A stretch of 39,482 bases of DNA from Vitrella brassicaformis. Lineage: Eukaryota > Sar > Vitrellaceae. Positions 20,985 to 31,455 of the stretch are shown piece after piece. Numbering within the stretch: the stretch's first letter is position 1; every line of letters begins with the position of its first letter. The position numbers and the translations under genes were made by a program. The DNA lies in NCBI GenBank assembly GCA_001179505.1, contig CDMY01000287.1:94116-133597 (forward strand). Reading direction: 5' to 3'. The notes beneath the pieces are model-generated. The model was not told where the DNA came from, ran no database searches, and saw only the letters and a program-made list of their open reading frames with translations.

Positions 20985-22488
20985 ATGTTTGTGTCGTCGC
21001 GTCCACTCATCGGTTCGAAGGCCGCGCCGGTCGTCTGCACGTGTGGCGTGTATGAAGAGGAGTACCACTCCCATGGCGAGAAGGCACCAAAGATACTCAG
21101 ATGCGGTCAGCGAATGTCTGTGTGTGGGGGGCCTTCGTGTGGGGCAACCTTGACGGGCTTGATGATGGTTTGTTTCTTTGTTGGTTCTCAGGTCACTCGT
21201 CCTGTTCGAAGGTGAGGGAAAACACCGCCGCTCAGCCCCTCCCTCTCTGTTCCTCAGTGTGTATATATTCGTCTCACTCTGTGTCTCCTGTATCCATCTG
21301 ATTTCAGTGTATTGGCAAACTGACACGGCCCAATGCGCAGGGCGAAAGGGCGGTCATCTGCCCCACATGCAGGTAAGCAGACACTGCACAGCAGCCGATC
21401 ACATGTACGGCGGCATTTAATTGTTTGTCTGTCTATCAGAGTCGAAACGATAAAGGTGGACGTTCGCAGCAACTATATGGGTCGAGATGCGGTCGCCCAG
21501 CAGTGGGAGGCCAGGGACGATCTCGTCATGAGAATCAACACGTATGTAAGACAGAAGCGGAGGGAGACGGTATACTGCGTAGCAAAAGCGTGGTAATAAG
21601 AGGGTTATGAGTGTTCATTACTCTCTTCTTCTGTATTGTTTAATCGGCTGCAGTGTGGAGCGCAATGTCGGCGACCTGGCGGTCACGGCATCCTGATCGC
21701 AATGCCTTCTCACTCCCCTGGTATGCAAAGAGAGATCATCCACACAGCAAGCTGAAAAGTACTCTATCATGTGCTCGTGCGTACCGTCTTTGCAGCCGCG
21801 TGTACCGAAGACTCCGCCTGTGGGCAGCTCCCTTCGTTTGTGGGAGTATGAAGGTTTCTGTCTTCTGCTCGGTGACCGCCAGAAGAAACTGGAATCGCTC
21901 TATCGGTAGGCAAACAGATCATGTATCCCTCACTCATGTCTCTTTAGTTGTGTCTCTCTCTGGGTTTTCTATGTCATTCCATGCAGTGCATCAGTGCATG
22001 GTTCAGCGTATAGAGATCTGCTCAGGTTGGTCGGCAACAAGATCAATCTCATCGTGCTGATCCGCAAGGACCGATATGTCTTCGGCGCTTACACGAGTAA
22101 AGGACTGCAGCCGCCGGCCGATGCGACCGGCTCCAATTTGTATCGCTGCAATGTGTGGCCCTACTCGATGATCGGGCACTTCGGCAAAGTCACCAAGATT
22201 TTCATTCCACGAAAGCACCAATTGGTGTATGTGGACGGCCAGTCGGGGGCCGCGGGCGGCGTCGCGCACATCAAGATCGGCGACTACGTGGCCGATCACT
22301 TCCTGTGGCTGGGCTATGACGGGCAGGGCAATGGAGCTGCTGCCGATATCCGCAGCTGCGGGCAGCGCAGCGCCCGTCAGTATGTGCCTGATGGCTTTCG
22401 AGGGAAGAGGGACGATAAGGGGAGGGCGCTGTTTGGGGGCAGTGAGTTGTTTGTGGCCGATGAGCTGGAAATTCTGCATGCTTTTTAG
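20985..22488 (+). CDS. RING-like/TLDc protein 2, with an in-frame TGA in the linker
   Basis: Seven exons in phase: 20985-21105, 21192-21211, 21308-21372, 21440-21541, 21654-21720, 21796-21905 and 21987-22488. The first four encode MFVSSRPLIGSK, VVCTCGVYEEEY, ILRCGHSSCSKCIGKL, ICPTCR and NYMGRDAVAQQWE, a RING-like finger plus the same linker as gene 1. The last two give the TLDc domain: GFCLLLGDRQKKLESLYR, ASVHGSAYRDLLRLVGN, KDRYVFGAYTSKGLQPPAD, ending ELEILHAF. Exon number, exon lengths and phases parallel gene 1, so the two are old duplicates. Exon 5 (TVERNVGDLAVTAS) has TGA at 21694-21696 where gene 1 has AAG; the frame around it is fixed by both neighbours, so the predicted protein stops at residue 116, before TLDc. 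The first RING pair is C-x-C with Tyr where the second Cys is expected. It may be a recent pseudogene, a truncated protein, or a sequence error. Confidence 0.7.
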
Positions 22489-22789
22489 TGGTGAAGTGGT
22501 GAAATGGCTGCTCGCATTTCTCATTGACTGTTGTGCTGCTTGACATGTCTCTTCTTTTTCTTGCCGACATTGCATTTCTGCGATTCATCATGTGTCAACG
22601 ACATCAATATATTGACGTCTTTCGATGCACGCAAGGGTCTCATCGATCAAACAAGTCACTGACTGTCCAATATAAAATGAAGGCAGCGATAAGAAAACCA
22701 TCTCTATCACTTCCGCCGTGTGTACGCATACTGTCATACTGTCATGTCATAGACCGCTTCAGCAAGCCGACCAATTGATCAAACGTGTT
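22489..22789. other. Gap between convergent TLDc-2 and the TLDc-3 fragment
   Basis: No exon seen. It contains a diverged copy of the dispersed element (ATATAAAATGAAGGCAGCGA near 22669-22690). It probably includes the 3' UTR of TLDc-2. Confidence 0.4.
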
Positions 22790-23209
22790 GATGAGGGCCG
22801 ACAGACACTGACCGCTTCGGCAAGTCTTGCTGATTGATGAGAAGAACCACACGGTCGTGCTGTACGTGTTGGTGGCGGTCGCGTCGGCGGGGGGCTGCAG
22901 GCCCTCGTGGATGTAGGCGCCGAACACACTGCGAGTGGAATTGGGACGGCGGATGAGCAGCAGCAAGGGGCTCTTCTCGCGAACTCGCTACAGCAGCACG
23001 GCAAAGCCACCACCGTGCACGGTGGCTCTGACACAGCACAATGCAACATCTGTGGTGGGGGGGATGCGTGTGTGCGTGTGTGCGTGCCTGCCTGCCTACC
23101 GATAGAGCGATTCGAGGCTTGCTCTGCGGTTGCCGACGAGGAAATTCAGCGCCTCGCGCTCCCACAGTCGCAACGAGCTGCCGACAGGAAGCGGCAGCGG
23201 CACATGTGG
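22790..23209 (-). pseudogene. TLDc fragment 3, truncated, with a stop
   Basis: Exon 23209-23100 (110 bp, the same length as exon 6 of TLDc-2) encodes HVPLPLPVGSSLRLWE and RASLESLYR and ends in the same phase. After an intron, exon 23027 to about 22790 encodes ATVHGGGFAVLL, a TAG at 22990-22988, then FGAYIHEGLQPPADATATNT and TTVWFFSSISKT. Similarity ends there, about 80 residues into the domain. The RING exons and the C-terminal half are missing and the frame has a stop, so this is a broken copy, on the opposite strand to TLDc-2. Confidence 0.75.
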
Positions 23210-23391
23210 CTGCACCCATTACATAACCCACCCACACACACGGAATGAATATCAGGCTTCCTGTCGACGTGTGCGAACAAGTGCTACCAGGGGATTGAGG
23301 AGTTCCTACACCGATCTGTTGAAGAGAGGCCCCACGCTACGCTCCACACTGCACACGACAGCACAACTCGATCGGCTCGTGCCTATCGAGA

Positions 23392-23623
23392 TCACTCACA
23401 TGGCGATTCTGACGCGCAGCTGCTCTCGAAGTGGCCGATGACAGAGAAGAACCACACTGCGGTGCGGTAGACGTTGCTGGTGGTGGTGTGGGCGGGCGGC
23501 TGCAGCCTTTCACTCGTGTAAGCGCCGAAGACATATCGGTCCTTGCGGATCAGCACGATGAGATTGATCATGTTGCCGACCAACCTGAGCAGATCTCTGT
23601 ACGCTGAACCGTGCACTGATGCA
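23392..23623 (-). pseudogene. TLDc fragment 4, nearly identical to the start of TLDc-2's last exon
   Basis: From the acceptor at 23623 the exon reads ASVHGSAYRDLLRLVGN, KDRYVFGAYTSERLQPPAH and TAVWFFSVIGHFESS, then an unrelated tail to a stop near 23392. The first 130 bp match 21987-22120 with only a few differences, far closer than to TLDc-1 or fragment 3. This suggests a recent inverted duplication or gene conversion. No upstream exon follows in this orientation. Confidence 0.7.
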
Positions 23624-23749
23624 CTGCACGGAAGAGAGACATACACAGGGCATCTTTGTCACTCAGGCGAAGCTCTTTATGCCTTTCACCTTATGCAGAG
23701 GCGAAGAGAATAAGAAACCCACATCATGAGTTGGGCTGCCAAACAGCAT

Positions 23750-24665
23750 GTGGCTGGGTTGAGCTTTGCATGGACGGCTGGCCTGGACGCATCTCATGCC
23801 AATGACGGCTGTGTCTGGTCAGCAGGTAACTCTTCTCCAGCTGCTGGCTGTACCGTGTATGCCTGCCTGCCTGGCTTTCTTCTTTCGCTGACCCCGGTGG
23901 GTGACCAAGCGCGGCGCTGTGAGAGCATGAAACGTCGAAACTACACGCACCACAAACACAAGACGCAAGCATTCTGGTCGGTCAGTGTGTGTGTAGCGGC
24001 CTCGATGCTCTTTCTTGTCCGCTACTTGCGCTCTGAGCTTGGTCATGTGTACGGAGGTCGCACTTGCCTCCTCTCGGCTGCATCCATCCGTCGACAGCAG
24101 GACAGACAGACAGACAGACAGACAGATAGACACAGGCCATCTGCTGATCTGTACACGACATGTGTGCCCTGTGCCCGATTGTATTACCCTTCCTGCGCAA
24201 CTCGTCATGGCGATTGCGAATGACGGCAGTGAGTGCTGACTGACAAAGACAGACAGACAGACAGACAGCGGAAGCGTGAACGAAGGGAAGGTATTCATAA
24301 GTCTGGGAAGCATTTTCAGTCAACTCTCACTCCTCAGTTTCCGTGACGAGCCGCGTCACCGTCTTCTGCAGCAAGTCCTGCTTGGGCAAGGTGACCTTTG
24401 AAAAGACACACAGCACGCAACACCAAAAAAGCGTAGTTCAGTCTTTCTCTCTTTCTCTCGTTATGTGTGTGTGTGTCTTCGCAGTCATCCGCGTCGTCTT
24501 GGTCATCTTCTTTGCCCTATCGCAGGAGAGACACAACCACACACAGAGAGACGAGTCAGACGACGTGGTTTGGAGGCTAAAGTCACCTTGTGGGACGAGA
24601 CATGAGCCGAGAAGCCAAAGAGATATGAGACCGCCAGATGTAAAACTCAGCAAGCAATTCCTGTA
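23750..24665 (-). pseudogene. Family B coiled-coil fragment B3
   Basis: Minus-strand pieces in order: RLRMMKRLQELLAE (about 24695-24650), a Lys/Asp-rich piece near 24510, TVTRLVTETE (about 24370-24335), HMTKLRAQVADKKEHRG (about 24050-24005) and QQLEKSYLLTRHSRHWHEMR (about 23850-23780). The last is a close copy of the exon at about 30790-30670, and the following intron sequence is also shared (23870-23970 with 30850-30955). Exon phases were not all confirmed. It is probably a partial duplicate of family B, now next to TLDc fragments. Confidence 0.4.
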
Positions 24666-24804
24666 ACCTCTTCATCATCCTCAGCCGCTCTGAAAGGTAC
24701 AGACACCCCACACAAATGCAGACAGCACAGAGCCTCACGTCTGTTTCATCTTATTCATGCCTTACCCAGACATTTCCCGTCGAAGGTGCAAGCAAGTCGA
24801 GGAG

Positions 24805-24850
24805 ACAGGAGACCACCAGATATAAAATGTAGCCAGCGATATCTGCATAG
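24805..24850. repeat. Dispersed short element, copy 2
   Basis: GAGACCACCAGATATAAAAT, then GTAGCCAGCGATATCTG. It marks the point where unit U5 leaves the family A pattern. Confidence 0.6.
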
Positions 24851-24900
24851 ACAAACAGTCCTTCTTTTCCCCGCCCACTGATCTATCGGCGCAAAGGTAC

Positions 24901-25390
24901 GGACCCTTGCGCCGCTCCGCCGCCTTGAGCGCAGCGGGCTGGATGGGTGCGGGCCCAACGGCCTGACAGGGAAGACACCAGGCACAGAGCAACAAACATG
25001 GCTGAGATGCGATGCGGACACCATTGCTGAGCAGTTCTTGTGGTCACTGCACCCACCAGCAGCCGATAGCCTAAAGTTCGTCGCATCGTCCGCTGACAAG
25101 ACACACAGCAGGGAACAAACGAGTTGATGAATCCACCAGCCATTAATGCATTCACAGTGTCCTCACCACGACGATGGGCGGGCGCAATTGGGTCCAGGCC
25201 TGGCTCCACAGGTAGACGTACTTGTGCTGCACAGATCGACAGACGACAGATGAATAAACATGGAGGGAGGGAGGGAGGGGCGTGTGTGCAGTCGAGTTGA
25301 TGATACATACCTGGATGGCCGCCGGCTGCTGCTGGTCGTCCTGCTGCTCGTCGTCCTGCTCGACGGGCCCCTCCCGCTCGGCCGCCTCCT
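24901..25390 (-). pseudogene. Family A unit U5, truncated
   Basis: Exons 25390-25311 (EEAAEREGPVEQDDEQQDDQ), 25226-25167 (KYVYLWSQAWTQLRPPIVV), 25092-25057 (TMRRTLGYRLL) and 24962-24901 (AVGPAPIQPAALKAAERRK). The first three match other units in length and phase. The fourth starts as usual (AVGP) but is 62 bp, not 40, and turns into an Ala/Lys/Arg-rich sequence. The CCR terminal exon is absent; a dispersed element lies just beyond. Upstream it begins directly after unit U4's end, lacking the Trp-rich exon. Confidence 0.55.
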
Positions 25391-25540
25391 CTGCAGACGG
25401 ACAGACAGACAGACAGACAGACCGACAGGGAGAGAGAGAGAGCCAGTAGCCCGTCAGTCAGTTAGTCAGTCACCCCATTTGCCCCCTCACTCATACACAC
25501 ACACATGCAGGTTGGCACAGCACAGCACAGCACAGCCCCC

Positions 25541-26716
25541 TCAGCGGCAGCAGGTCTTGATCAGCGACGGCCCTGCTCACACAGAGAGAGATAAACAGAA
25601 GGAACCCATACAAATCTACCCCACAGTAAATGTGCCCGCGTGTGTGTGTGTGGACATCTTACGGCGATGTGCAGCAGAGTGGATCGGCACGGGCTCGACC
25701 GCCTGACAGACAAGACACCAGGCACAGAGAAACAAACATGGCTGAGATGCGGACACCATTGCTGGGCAGTTCCTGTGGTCACTCCACCCACCACCAGGCG
25801 ATAAGCGACGTTCGTCTCGTTGTCCACTGACAAGACATAGGAGGGAGCAAATGCGTTGATGCGAAAATCAGCCATTAATGCATTCACAATCTCCTCACCA
25901 CAACAACGGGTGGTCGAACTTGGATCCAGGCCTCACTCCACAACTGGACGTACTTGTGCTGCACCTGCTTGCCACACGGCAGGCAGATGGACACACATGG
26001 ACAGAGGGACGTGTGTGCAGTCGAGTTGATGATACCTGGATGGCCGCCGGCTGCTGGTCGTCCTGCTGCTCGTGCTGCTCGTCGAGAGCCTCCCTGTCCC
26101 TCTCGGCCGCCTCCTCTGCAGACCGGCAGACAGACAGACAGACAGAGACCCCATGAGCAAAGAATGTCGACAGGGTGTTTGTGCGCACATTCGGGGCCTT
26201 GTCTGGTCACTCAGTCCTGCGTACCTTGCTGCCGCTTCTGCTCATGCTGCTCCTCCTCGGCGGCCTCCTGCTCGGCCACCTCGCGGCGCTGCTCCTGCCC
26301 GGCGGCCCTCAAGCGGCGCTGCTCCTCCTCCTTGGCGGCCATCTCGCGGCGCTGCTCTTCCTCCTCGGCGGCCATCTTGCGGCGCTGCTCCTCCTCGGCG
26401 GCCACCTCGCGGGCCTCCTCACCTGGATCAGCCACGCACACACACAGTGTCACACACAGTTCCCATCGACGAATGTGCATTTGTCGATAATGTATTGCCC
26501 CCGCACCCACCGTTGTCGTCCTGGTCGCCCTCGGCCTGCGGGAGGTCTCCCCGCTGCTCGAAGTGGCGGGCGAACTCATCTGAAAAAACGACAGACCAGC
26601 AGGGCATGACCATGAGGCAGGCGCGCTGAGACCAGGCACACTCAAATGGTACCTGCGTCCTCTGCATCGTCTTGGTCGTCCTGCTGGTGCTCCTTGTGGG
26701 CGTGGTGGGCCTGCTG
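25541..26716 (-). CDS. Family A unit U4, with an expanded coiled-coil exon
   Basis: Exons 26716-26653 (QQAHHAHKEHQQDDQDDAED), 26579-26511 (DEFARHFEQRGDLPQAEGDQ), 26422-26225, 26115-26036, 25958-25899 (YVQLWSEAWIQVRPPVVV), 25826-25795, 25702-25663 and 25572-25541, ending SLIKTCCR and TGA. The 198-bp exon replaces the Trp-rich exon plus a short coiled-coil exon and encodes about five copies of an E-E-Q-R-R-x-M-A-A repeat, a clear alpha-helical coiled coil. The 25826-25795 exon is 32 bp where all others are 33 or 36: one base is missing near GACGAACGTCG, which would shift the frame before the last two exons. The rest is in phase. It may be a functional gene with a changed C terminus or a recently damaged one. 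Confidence 0.6.
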
Positions 26717-27357
26717 CTGCACAGCCAACCAACCACCGTGCAGGAGTGGCCAGACACGCAGCAGACAGACAGACATGTGCACTGAATGAATCGAATGGAC
26801 CAGTGGCCTGCCTGGCTGCCCTCACTCACCCCTGTGTGCTGGCACTGTGTGCTGGCTTACTACGAGACACACGTCTGATCGTCTTGAGCAGAACCTCCTC
26901 TGGGGGAACCAACACCACACAGCTGCATGCGGAAGAGTGTCTCTCTGCCCCCGTGTGATGAGTTACGCGCCCTCTTGGCTGCGGCTCGTCACCTCTGGCC
27001 TATTGGTGCTGTGTGGGAAGCTCCTCACCTGCCTTGTGGTGGTTCTGGTGACGTCAATGGCCTTGAGAGATGTGAATCGGCAGAGATGGAAGGCGAAAGG
27101 GCAGAAGTGGACGCTGAGGATCGTTGATGCACCACCTGGCACCGGGTGGTGCAAAAAAAAGAAAGAAACCGGGAGAAAAACAACACCAAATGAGCTCGTA
27201 TAACCCTGCGGCCGACCTGGATGGCCCTCGGCCACCGCCCAGGCGGTGAAGCGTCAGCATCAACAGTAAATTCGTCTCAGGATAAAATGTAGCCAGCGAT
27301 GTCTGAGGAGACACGAGTTTGTAAGCTTTGAGCTTCGTCCCACGGGCTTGCTCCTAC
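26717..27357. other. Stretch between family A unit U4 and family B
   Basis: No exon chain was found on either strand. A dispersed element lies at about 27270-27315. A plus-strand open frame at 26847-27203 has hydrophobic stretches but no splice or homology support. Confidence 0.4.
27270..27315. repeat. Dispersed short element, copy 3
   Basis: GTCTCAGGATAAAATGTAG then CCAGCGATGTCTGAGGAGAC. Both ends carry GTCTC/GAGAC in inverted orientation. Confidence 0.6.
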
Positions 27358-28483
27358 CGTTTCTCCCTCCCTCGCATAAAGGTTTGCAGCCTGCAGGCGC
27401 GCCTCCGCCGTGCCGGGGGCCACCTTCTTGTCCTCGCCACCGTCATCCTCGAACGATGCCTGCCGCTGCATGAACACACACCACGACACACATGGGAGGG
27501 CTTCACGCGTGTGGATGAGATTAGAGGGAGAGATGCCACACACTCGACTTGTGGGTACCCTCTTCCCGTCGTGCCCCGCTAGGCTATCGGCAGCACACCT
27601 TCTTCGGGACCATGCCAGCTGCATGCAGCGACAACAACCGCACGTCCACGTAAACGCGTCCATCCATCTACAATGCAGCTTCTTACCGTGTGGCAGTGTG
27701 TGTGGGGTGCTGATGGGGGGCGGTCCCAGCGCGCGGACCTGATGGAACGAATGGACAGCACACACACTCTCTGTTGTGTGTGGTGTGTGGTGGGTTTGTT
27801 GGCTTGGCTGTCTATGGACGAGTCCATTTACCTTGGCGACATACGTGGCCTGGATCTGGCGCATGTTCTTGGTGTACTTCGCCTGGCTCTCGGCCATCAT
27901 GAACGCTATCATTGACTGCTTGATCTGACGACAGAGAAGAGGTGACGCAGACAGCTTCAGCGTGTACTCATGCACCATCCATTTGCGCGCATTCACGCAT
28001 CTTACCGCCAGCATCTGCGCGAATGGCGGGGCGAGTGGCGCGGGTGCCGGCCACGCACTCAACACCGGCACGGGCGCAATCTACCGAACACCACACGCAC
28101 AGGGAAGGAGGGAGGGAGGTTTGCGCAAGACAACACAGGGACACCGCACGCACTCGTGCGTACCTTGTTGGTGGGTGTCGTGATCTTGGTCTGCTGCTCC
28201 TCGTCAACGGCATCAGGAGGCGATGGCGTCTCCTCTGTTTGCGCCTCACTACTCTGCAGACACACAGAAAGGAATACAGAAACACAGAAACCGATGAAAG
28301 TGACAGACACAGAGGTTCTCCCGTGGCCTGCCTTCCCTTCCTGCTCACCTCAACAGCGACGACATTCGTTTGGGTCGAGGCGTGACCCTTGCCCATGCCC
28401 TCGTCCCTCCCCATCGCCTCACTCGCAGCCTTGAGGCACTCGTCCCTCAGCTTGTGCTGCTTGGCGTCGACTGGTAGCAATCC
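27358..28483 (-). CDS. Family B gene, C-terminal exons
   Basis: Exons 28483-28349 (GLLPVDAKQHKLRDECLKAA and more), 28253-28164 (acidic, SSEAQTEETPSPPDAVDEEQ), 28080-28006 (Pro/Ala-rich, VPVLSAWPAPAPLAPP), 27924-27832 (IKQSMIAFMMAESQAKYTKN) and 27465-27358 (RQASFEDDGGEDKKVAPGTA). Each of the first four is a whole number of codons (45, 30, 25, 31) and phase 0 at both ends, so they can be skipped or shuffled without frame loss. The last is paralogous to 35824-35758 of unit B1. A further small exon may lie near 27580. A dispersed element at 27270-27315 ends the recognisable part. The function is unknown; the helix-rich segments suggest a structural or scaffold protein. Confidence 0.5.
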
Positions 28484-28849
28484 CTGCACGCACACACGCA
28501 GACACGCAGACACACACATGAAGGACGATCACGAGAGAGCTTCAGTGGGTGTGCGGGCCTTCAGTGGATGACGCACCTGAGTCGTGAGGAGAGAGGTATA
28601 TATATCCCACTTGGCTGATGAACAAGGACGGTTCTGACCGCTGGTTGCCTACGTTTAAAGACCTGGAACGCTGCACAACCAGCACACATTTTCAGTGCAG
28701 ACACGGGATGGGTCGGTGTGTACGGTTGATACCTGTTTGTGTGTAAGACTCTGCTCACGTTCACCTTAGATCAGGGTCCCCGGCTGCCTGCATACAAAAC
28801 AGTGTCTCACCATATTCATGTCTGCTCCATCGTTGTGCATACCAGGATG

Positions 28850-29390
28850 AAATCACCTCGGAGATTTAATATAAGGCGCAAGACCAGGGAGACATAAGAT
28901 GCCTCGGGATATGAAATGTAGGAAGCGATATCTGAGACACCGAACACATCTTTTACCGATTCCGCGCTCCCAACTTTCCTACATCATCATACCTGCCCCT
29001 CCCTCCTCTGCGTCTAGCCGCAGCACTTGGCTGCCGGGTGGCCTGCACACATGCACATATAAACAACAGAAGTCAATAGGACAAAAACGCTCGACACTTA
29101 TGTGTGTGGGGTACGCATCTTACGTGGGGCAACGCCCACGGGATCAACACGCGTCAGTGTGGTGATGCGCCGGGAAACCATCTGACCGATGACACACAAA
29201 GCACGAACCACAGAAGGTCAGTGTGGCATCGCCCGTTCGCCCACACGTGAGGAGCACTACTAGGTTTCTGTTTGCTCACCTTGGGCGGCAGGTAGTGTGA
29301 CGTGATGCTTGTCCGCAGCAGCTTGACGGCCTTCACACGCTGACAACACACAGCAGGAAGCACAGACATGCTTTGCTGCACACGTGTGTG
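28850..29390. repeat. Long direct repeat, copy 1
   Basis: Nearly the same sequence as 34201-34735 for about 530 bp, exons and introns alike, including the dispersed element and three family B exons. A third, more diverged copy of its second half is at 34930-35165. Confidence 0.8.
28865..28945. repeat. Dispersed short element, copy 4
   Basis: GATATGAAATGTAGGAAGCG then ATATCTGAGACACCGAAC. It lies inside the 530-bp direct repeat. Confidence 0.6.
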
Positions 29391-30174
29391 TGTGTGTGTG
29401 TGAGTGAGTGTGTGTGGGCACACTGATGATGTCCTTACCTGGCTAACGACAGGGAAACGCCAGTCATACGGCACCTGCTGAACACGACATACGCCATAGA
29501 TGTTCGCATGACAAGAGAAAAACACCGCATGTACTTCTGCACCCATGTACCTTTGTGCCTGGCGCCAATGCCTCCCGTGCCGATTGAGCAGGTACACCTG
29601 CTCCAGGCGGAGGTAATGCTGGGTCTGCAGACATGCAGTCAGTGCACACAAGAAGGAACACATGTGTGTGTTGATTGACAGGTGTTAGGGGCTCGCTCAC
29701 TGACGTCTGCCCCAACCGAGGCCATAAAGCATGTATGTCTCAAAGCACACACCTCAAGGCGTCAAAGTACACCCCATCCTATAGACTAAGCGCTCTTGTC
29801 CAGCGAGGAAGCACACACCTCTCGTCAACGAGAGCAAGAAGCGACGGAACTGCACGAACACATGAACGACAGGGGATGGATGGACACTGCAGTGGTGTGC
29901 TCTTCCTGCCTGCGTGCCTGCCTGTTTGAGTGCCTGCATACCTCCGTTTGCGGCGGGAGGGCCGCGTGTTGTGGTGGTGCCTGGTGTGGTGCCTGCGGAG
30001 ACTACAACACGGGCTGACATGTGTGGCTGCTGTGGTGGTGGAGGAATTGGCGAGTGTGAGGGGGCGGTGGGCTTGGTAATGGTGGCGGGGGGGACGGAGA
30101 CAGCGGCCGGAACCGTGGAGGGTCGATGGGCTCCCACAGCTCATTCGGGATGAACATCTCGCCATCGTCATCCT
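28993..30174 (-). CDS. Family B gene, conserved-peptide section
   Basis: Minus-strand exons: a Pro-rich exon from 30174 to about 30002 or lower (DGEMFIPNELWEPIDPPRF followed by PSPPPPLPSPPPP), 29624-29551 (QHYLRLEQVYLLNRHGRHWR), 29474-29439 (VPYDWRFPVVSQ), about 29340-29281 (RVKAVKLLRTSITSHYLPPK), 29181-29124 (MVSRRITRVDPVGVAP) and 29042-28993. The short peptides recur almost unchanged in B1 (34953-35976) and B4 (34334-34685), while intron sequence differs more, which points to selection on the protein. No named domain is recognised. The section probably continues from the coiled-coil exons upstream (30.5-32.5 kb). Exon phases around the Pro-rich exon are not settled. Confidence 0.5.
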
Positions 30175-30504
30175 GCAGAGGCATGGAGAAGGAAAGGTGG
30201 ATCAAGTCTGCCATTGTAGACACGTCGGGTGTCTTTCTTGTGTACCCGAGCTTCTGAGAGAGAGGGCCAGAGTGGCTGGGTGGCGTCTTGTGTTGGTGAT
30301 GTTATCGTGATGAAGGGCGGGTGGATCTTCTGATGATGAGACACACACACGCACAAGAGAGACGTTCCACGGTTGCAATATTGTTTTCCCCCTTCTGTTT
30401 GTTTGCCTGAGATGTACGTGAAGCCGTGCCCTGCACACATACACACACACACACACACACAATGGACGCGGAAAGAGGTGCACGCCCTTTCCCGTGCCGC
30501 TACA

Positions 30505-31345
30505 TACATGAGCAAGCCGTTCTGCCACTCGCTTCTCTCCAGCCTGGCCTGCAAGTCGACCTGCTGCGTCGCACACCCCTGAGTGAACACACAATTCACA
30601 TGCCCGCACACACCATTCCCTCAGCCGTGTGCTTCTGTATGTCCGTCAGCCGTGTGTGCACAGAGCTCCGCACACCTTCCTCTTCCGCTCGGTCCAGATT
30701 GGCACAGATCGGCTGGCCTGGACGCACCTCATGCCAATGACGGCCGTGTCTTGTCAGCAGGTTATTCCTCTCCAGCTGCTGGTAGTACTGTGTCTGATGG
30801 CACAAAGTGTATGCGTCCGCACTATGAGCGAACAGCGGTTTATGTCTGCCTGCCTGCCTGGCTTTCTTCTTTCGCTGACCTCGGCGGATGACCAAGCGCG
30901 GCGCTGTGAGAGCATGAAACGTCGAAACTACACGCACAAACACAAGACGCAAGCAGGCAGTGCCGTTCCTGTCCGTGTGTCTGCACGCACGCCTGCATAC
31001 CTGCAAGTGTGGGGGGAGGACCGTGTGGTCTTCTGGTGGGGCCAACCTGGTGAGCGGCGGATGCACGTTCTGATGACAACACACACACACACACACAACA
31101 GGCGTATGTTATTGCCATTGCCACCAGCAGTAGGAGGGGGAATCTGTGTTTGCCTTGAGTGTCAGCAGCTCTTCGCGATAGACATTCAACTCCATCCTGC
31201 ACAGAGACACACACACACGGATGGACAAGCGAACGAACGCATTTGTGCCCATCGAAGTGCCCCCCTCCGTACATGAGCAGGCCGTTCTGCCACTCGCTCC
31301 TCTCCACCCTGGCCTGCAGATCGGCCTGCTGCGTCACGCATCCCT
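30505..31345 (-). CDS. Family B gene, duplicated middle exons
   Basis: Order on the minus strand: about 31345-31271 (TQQADLQARVERSEWQNGLL), about 31195-31150 (MELNVYREELLTLK), about 31070-31000 (NVHPPLTRLAPPEDHTVLPP), about 30790-30670 (QQLERNNLLTRHGRHWHEVR) and about 30575-30505 (TQQVDLQARLERSEWQNGLL). The first and last are paralogues, as are NVHPPLTRLAPPED and KIHPPFITITSPTQD further down (about 30330-30255). So an exon block has been duplicated in tandem within one gene or between adjacent genes. The QARxERSEWQN segments are helical. The borders were read by eye and some donors are not canonical. Confidence 0.45.
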
Positions 31346-31455
31346 GAGTGAGTACACAATACACATGCCCCCACACACCAATCCCTCAGCCTTGTATTTT
31401 CACGGGTCTGCGTGGGTATCGACTCACGTCTCGTTCATCTATTTGCTCTCGCAGC

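Noticed and set aside
26847-27203. 118-codon plus-strand frame with hydrophobic segments
   Set aside because: It lies opposite the prevailing gene orientation, with no splice partners or copies.
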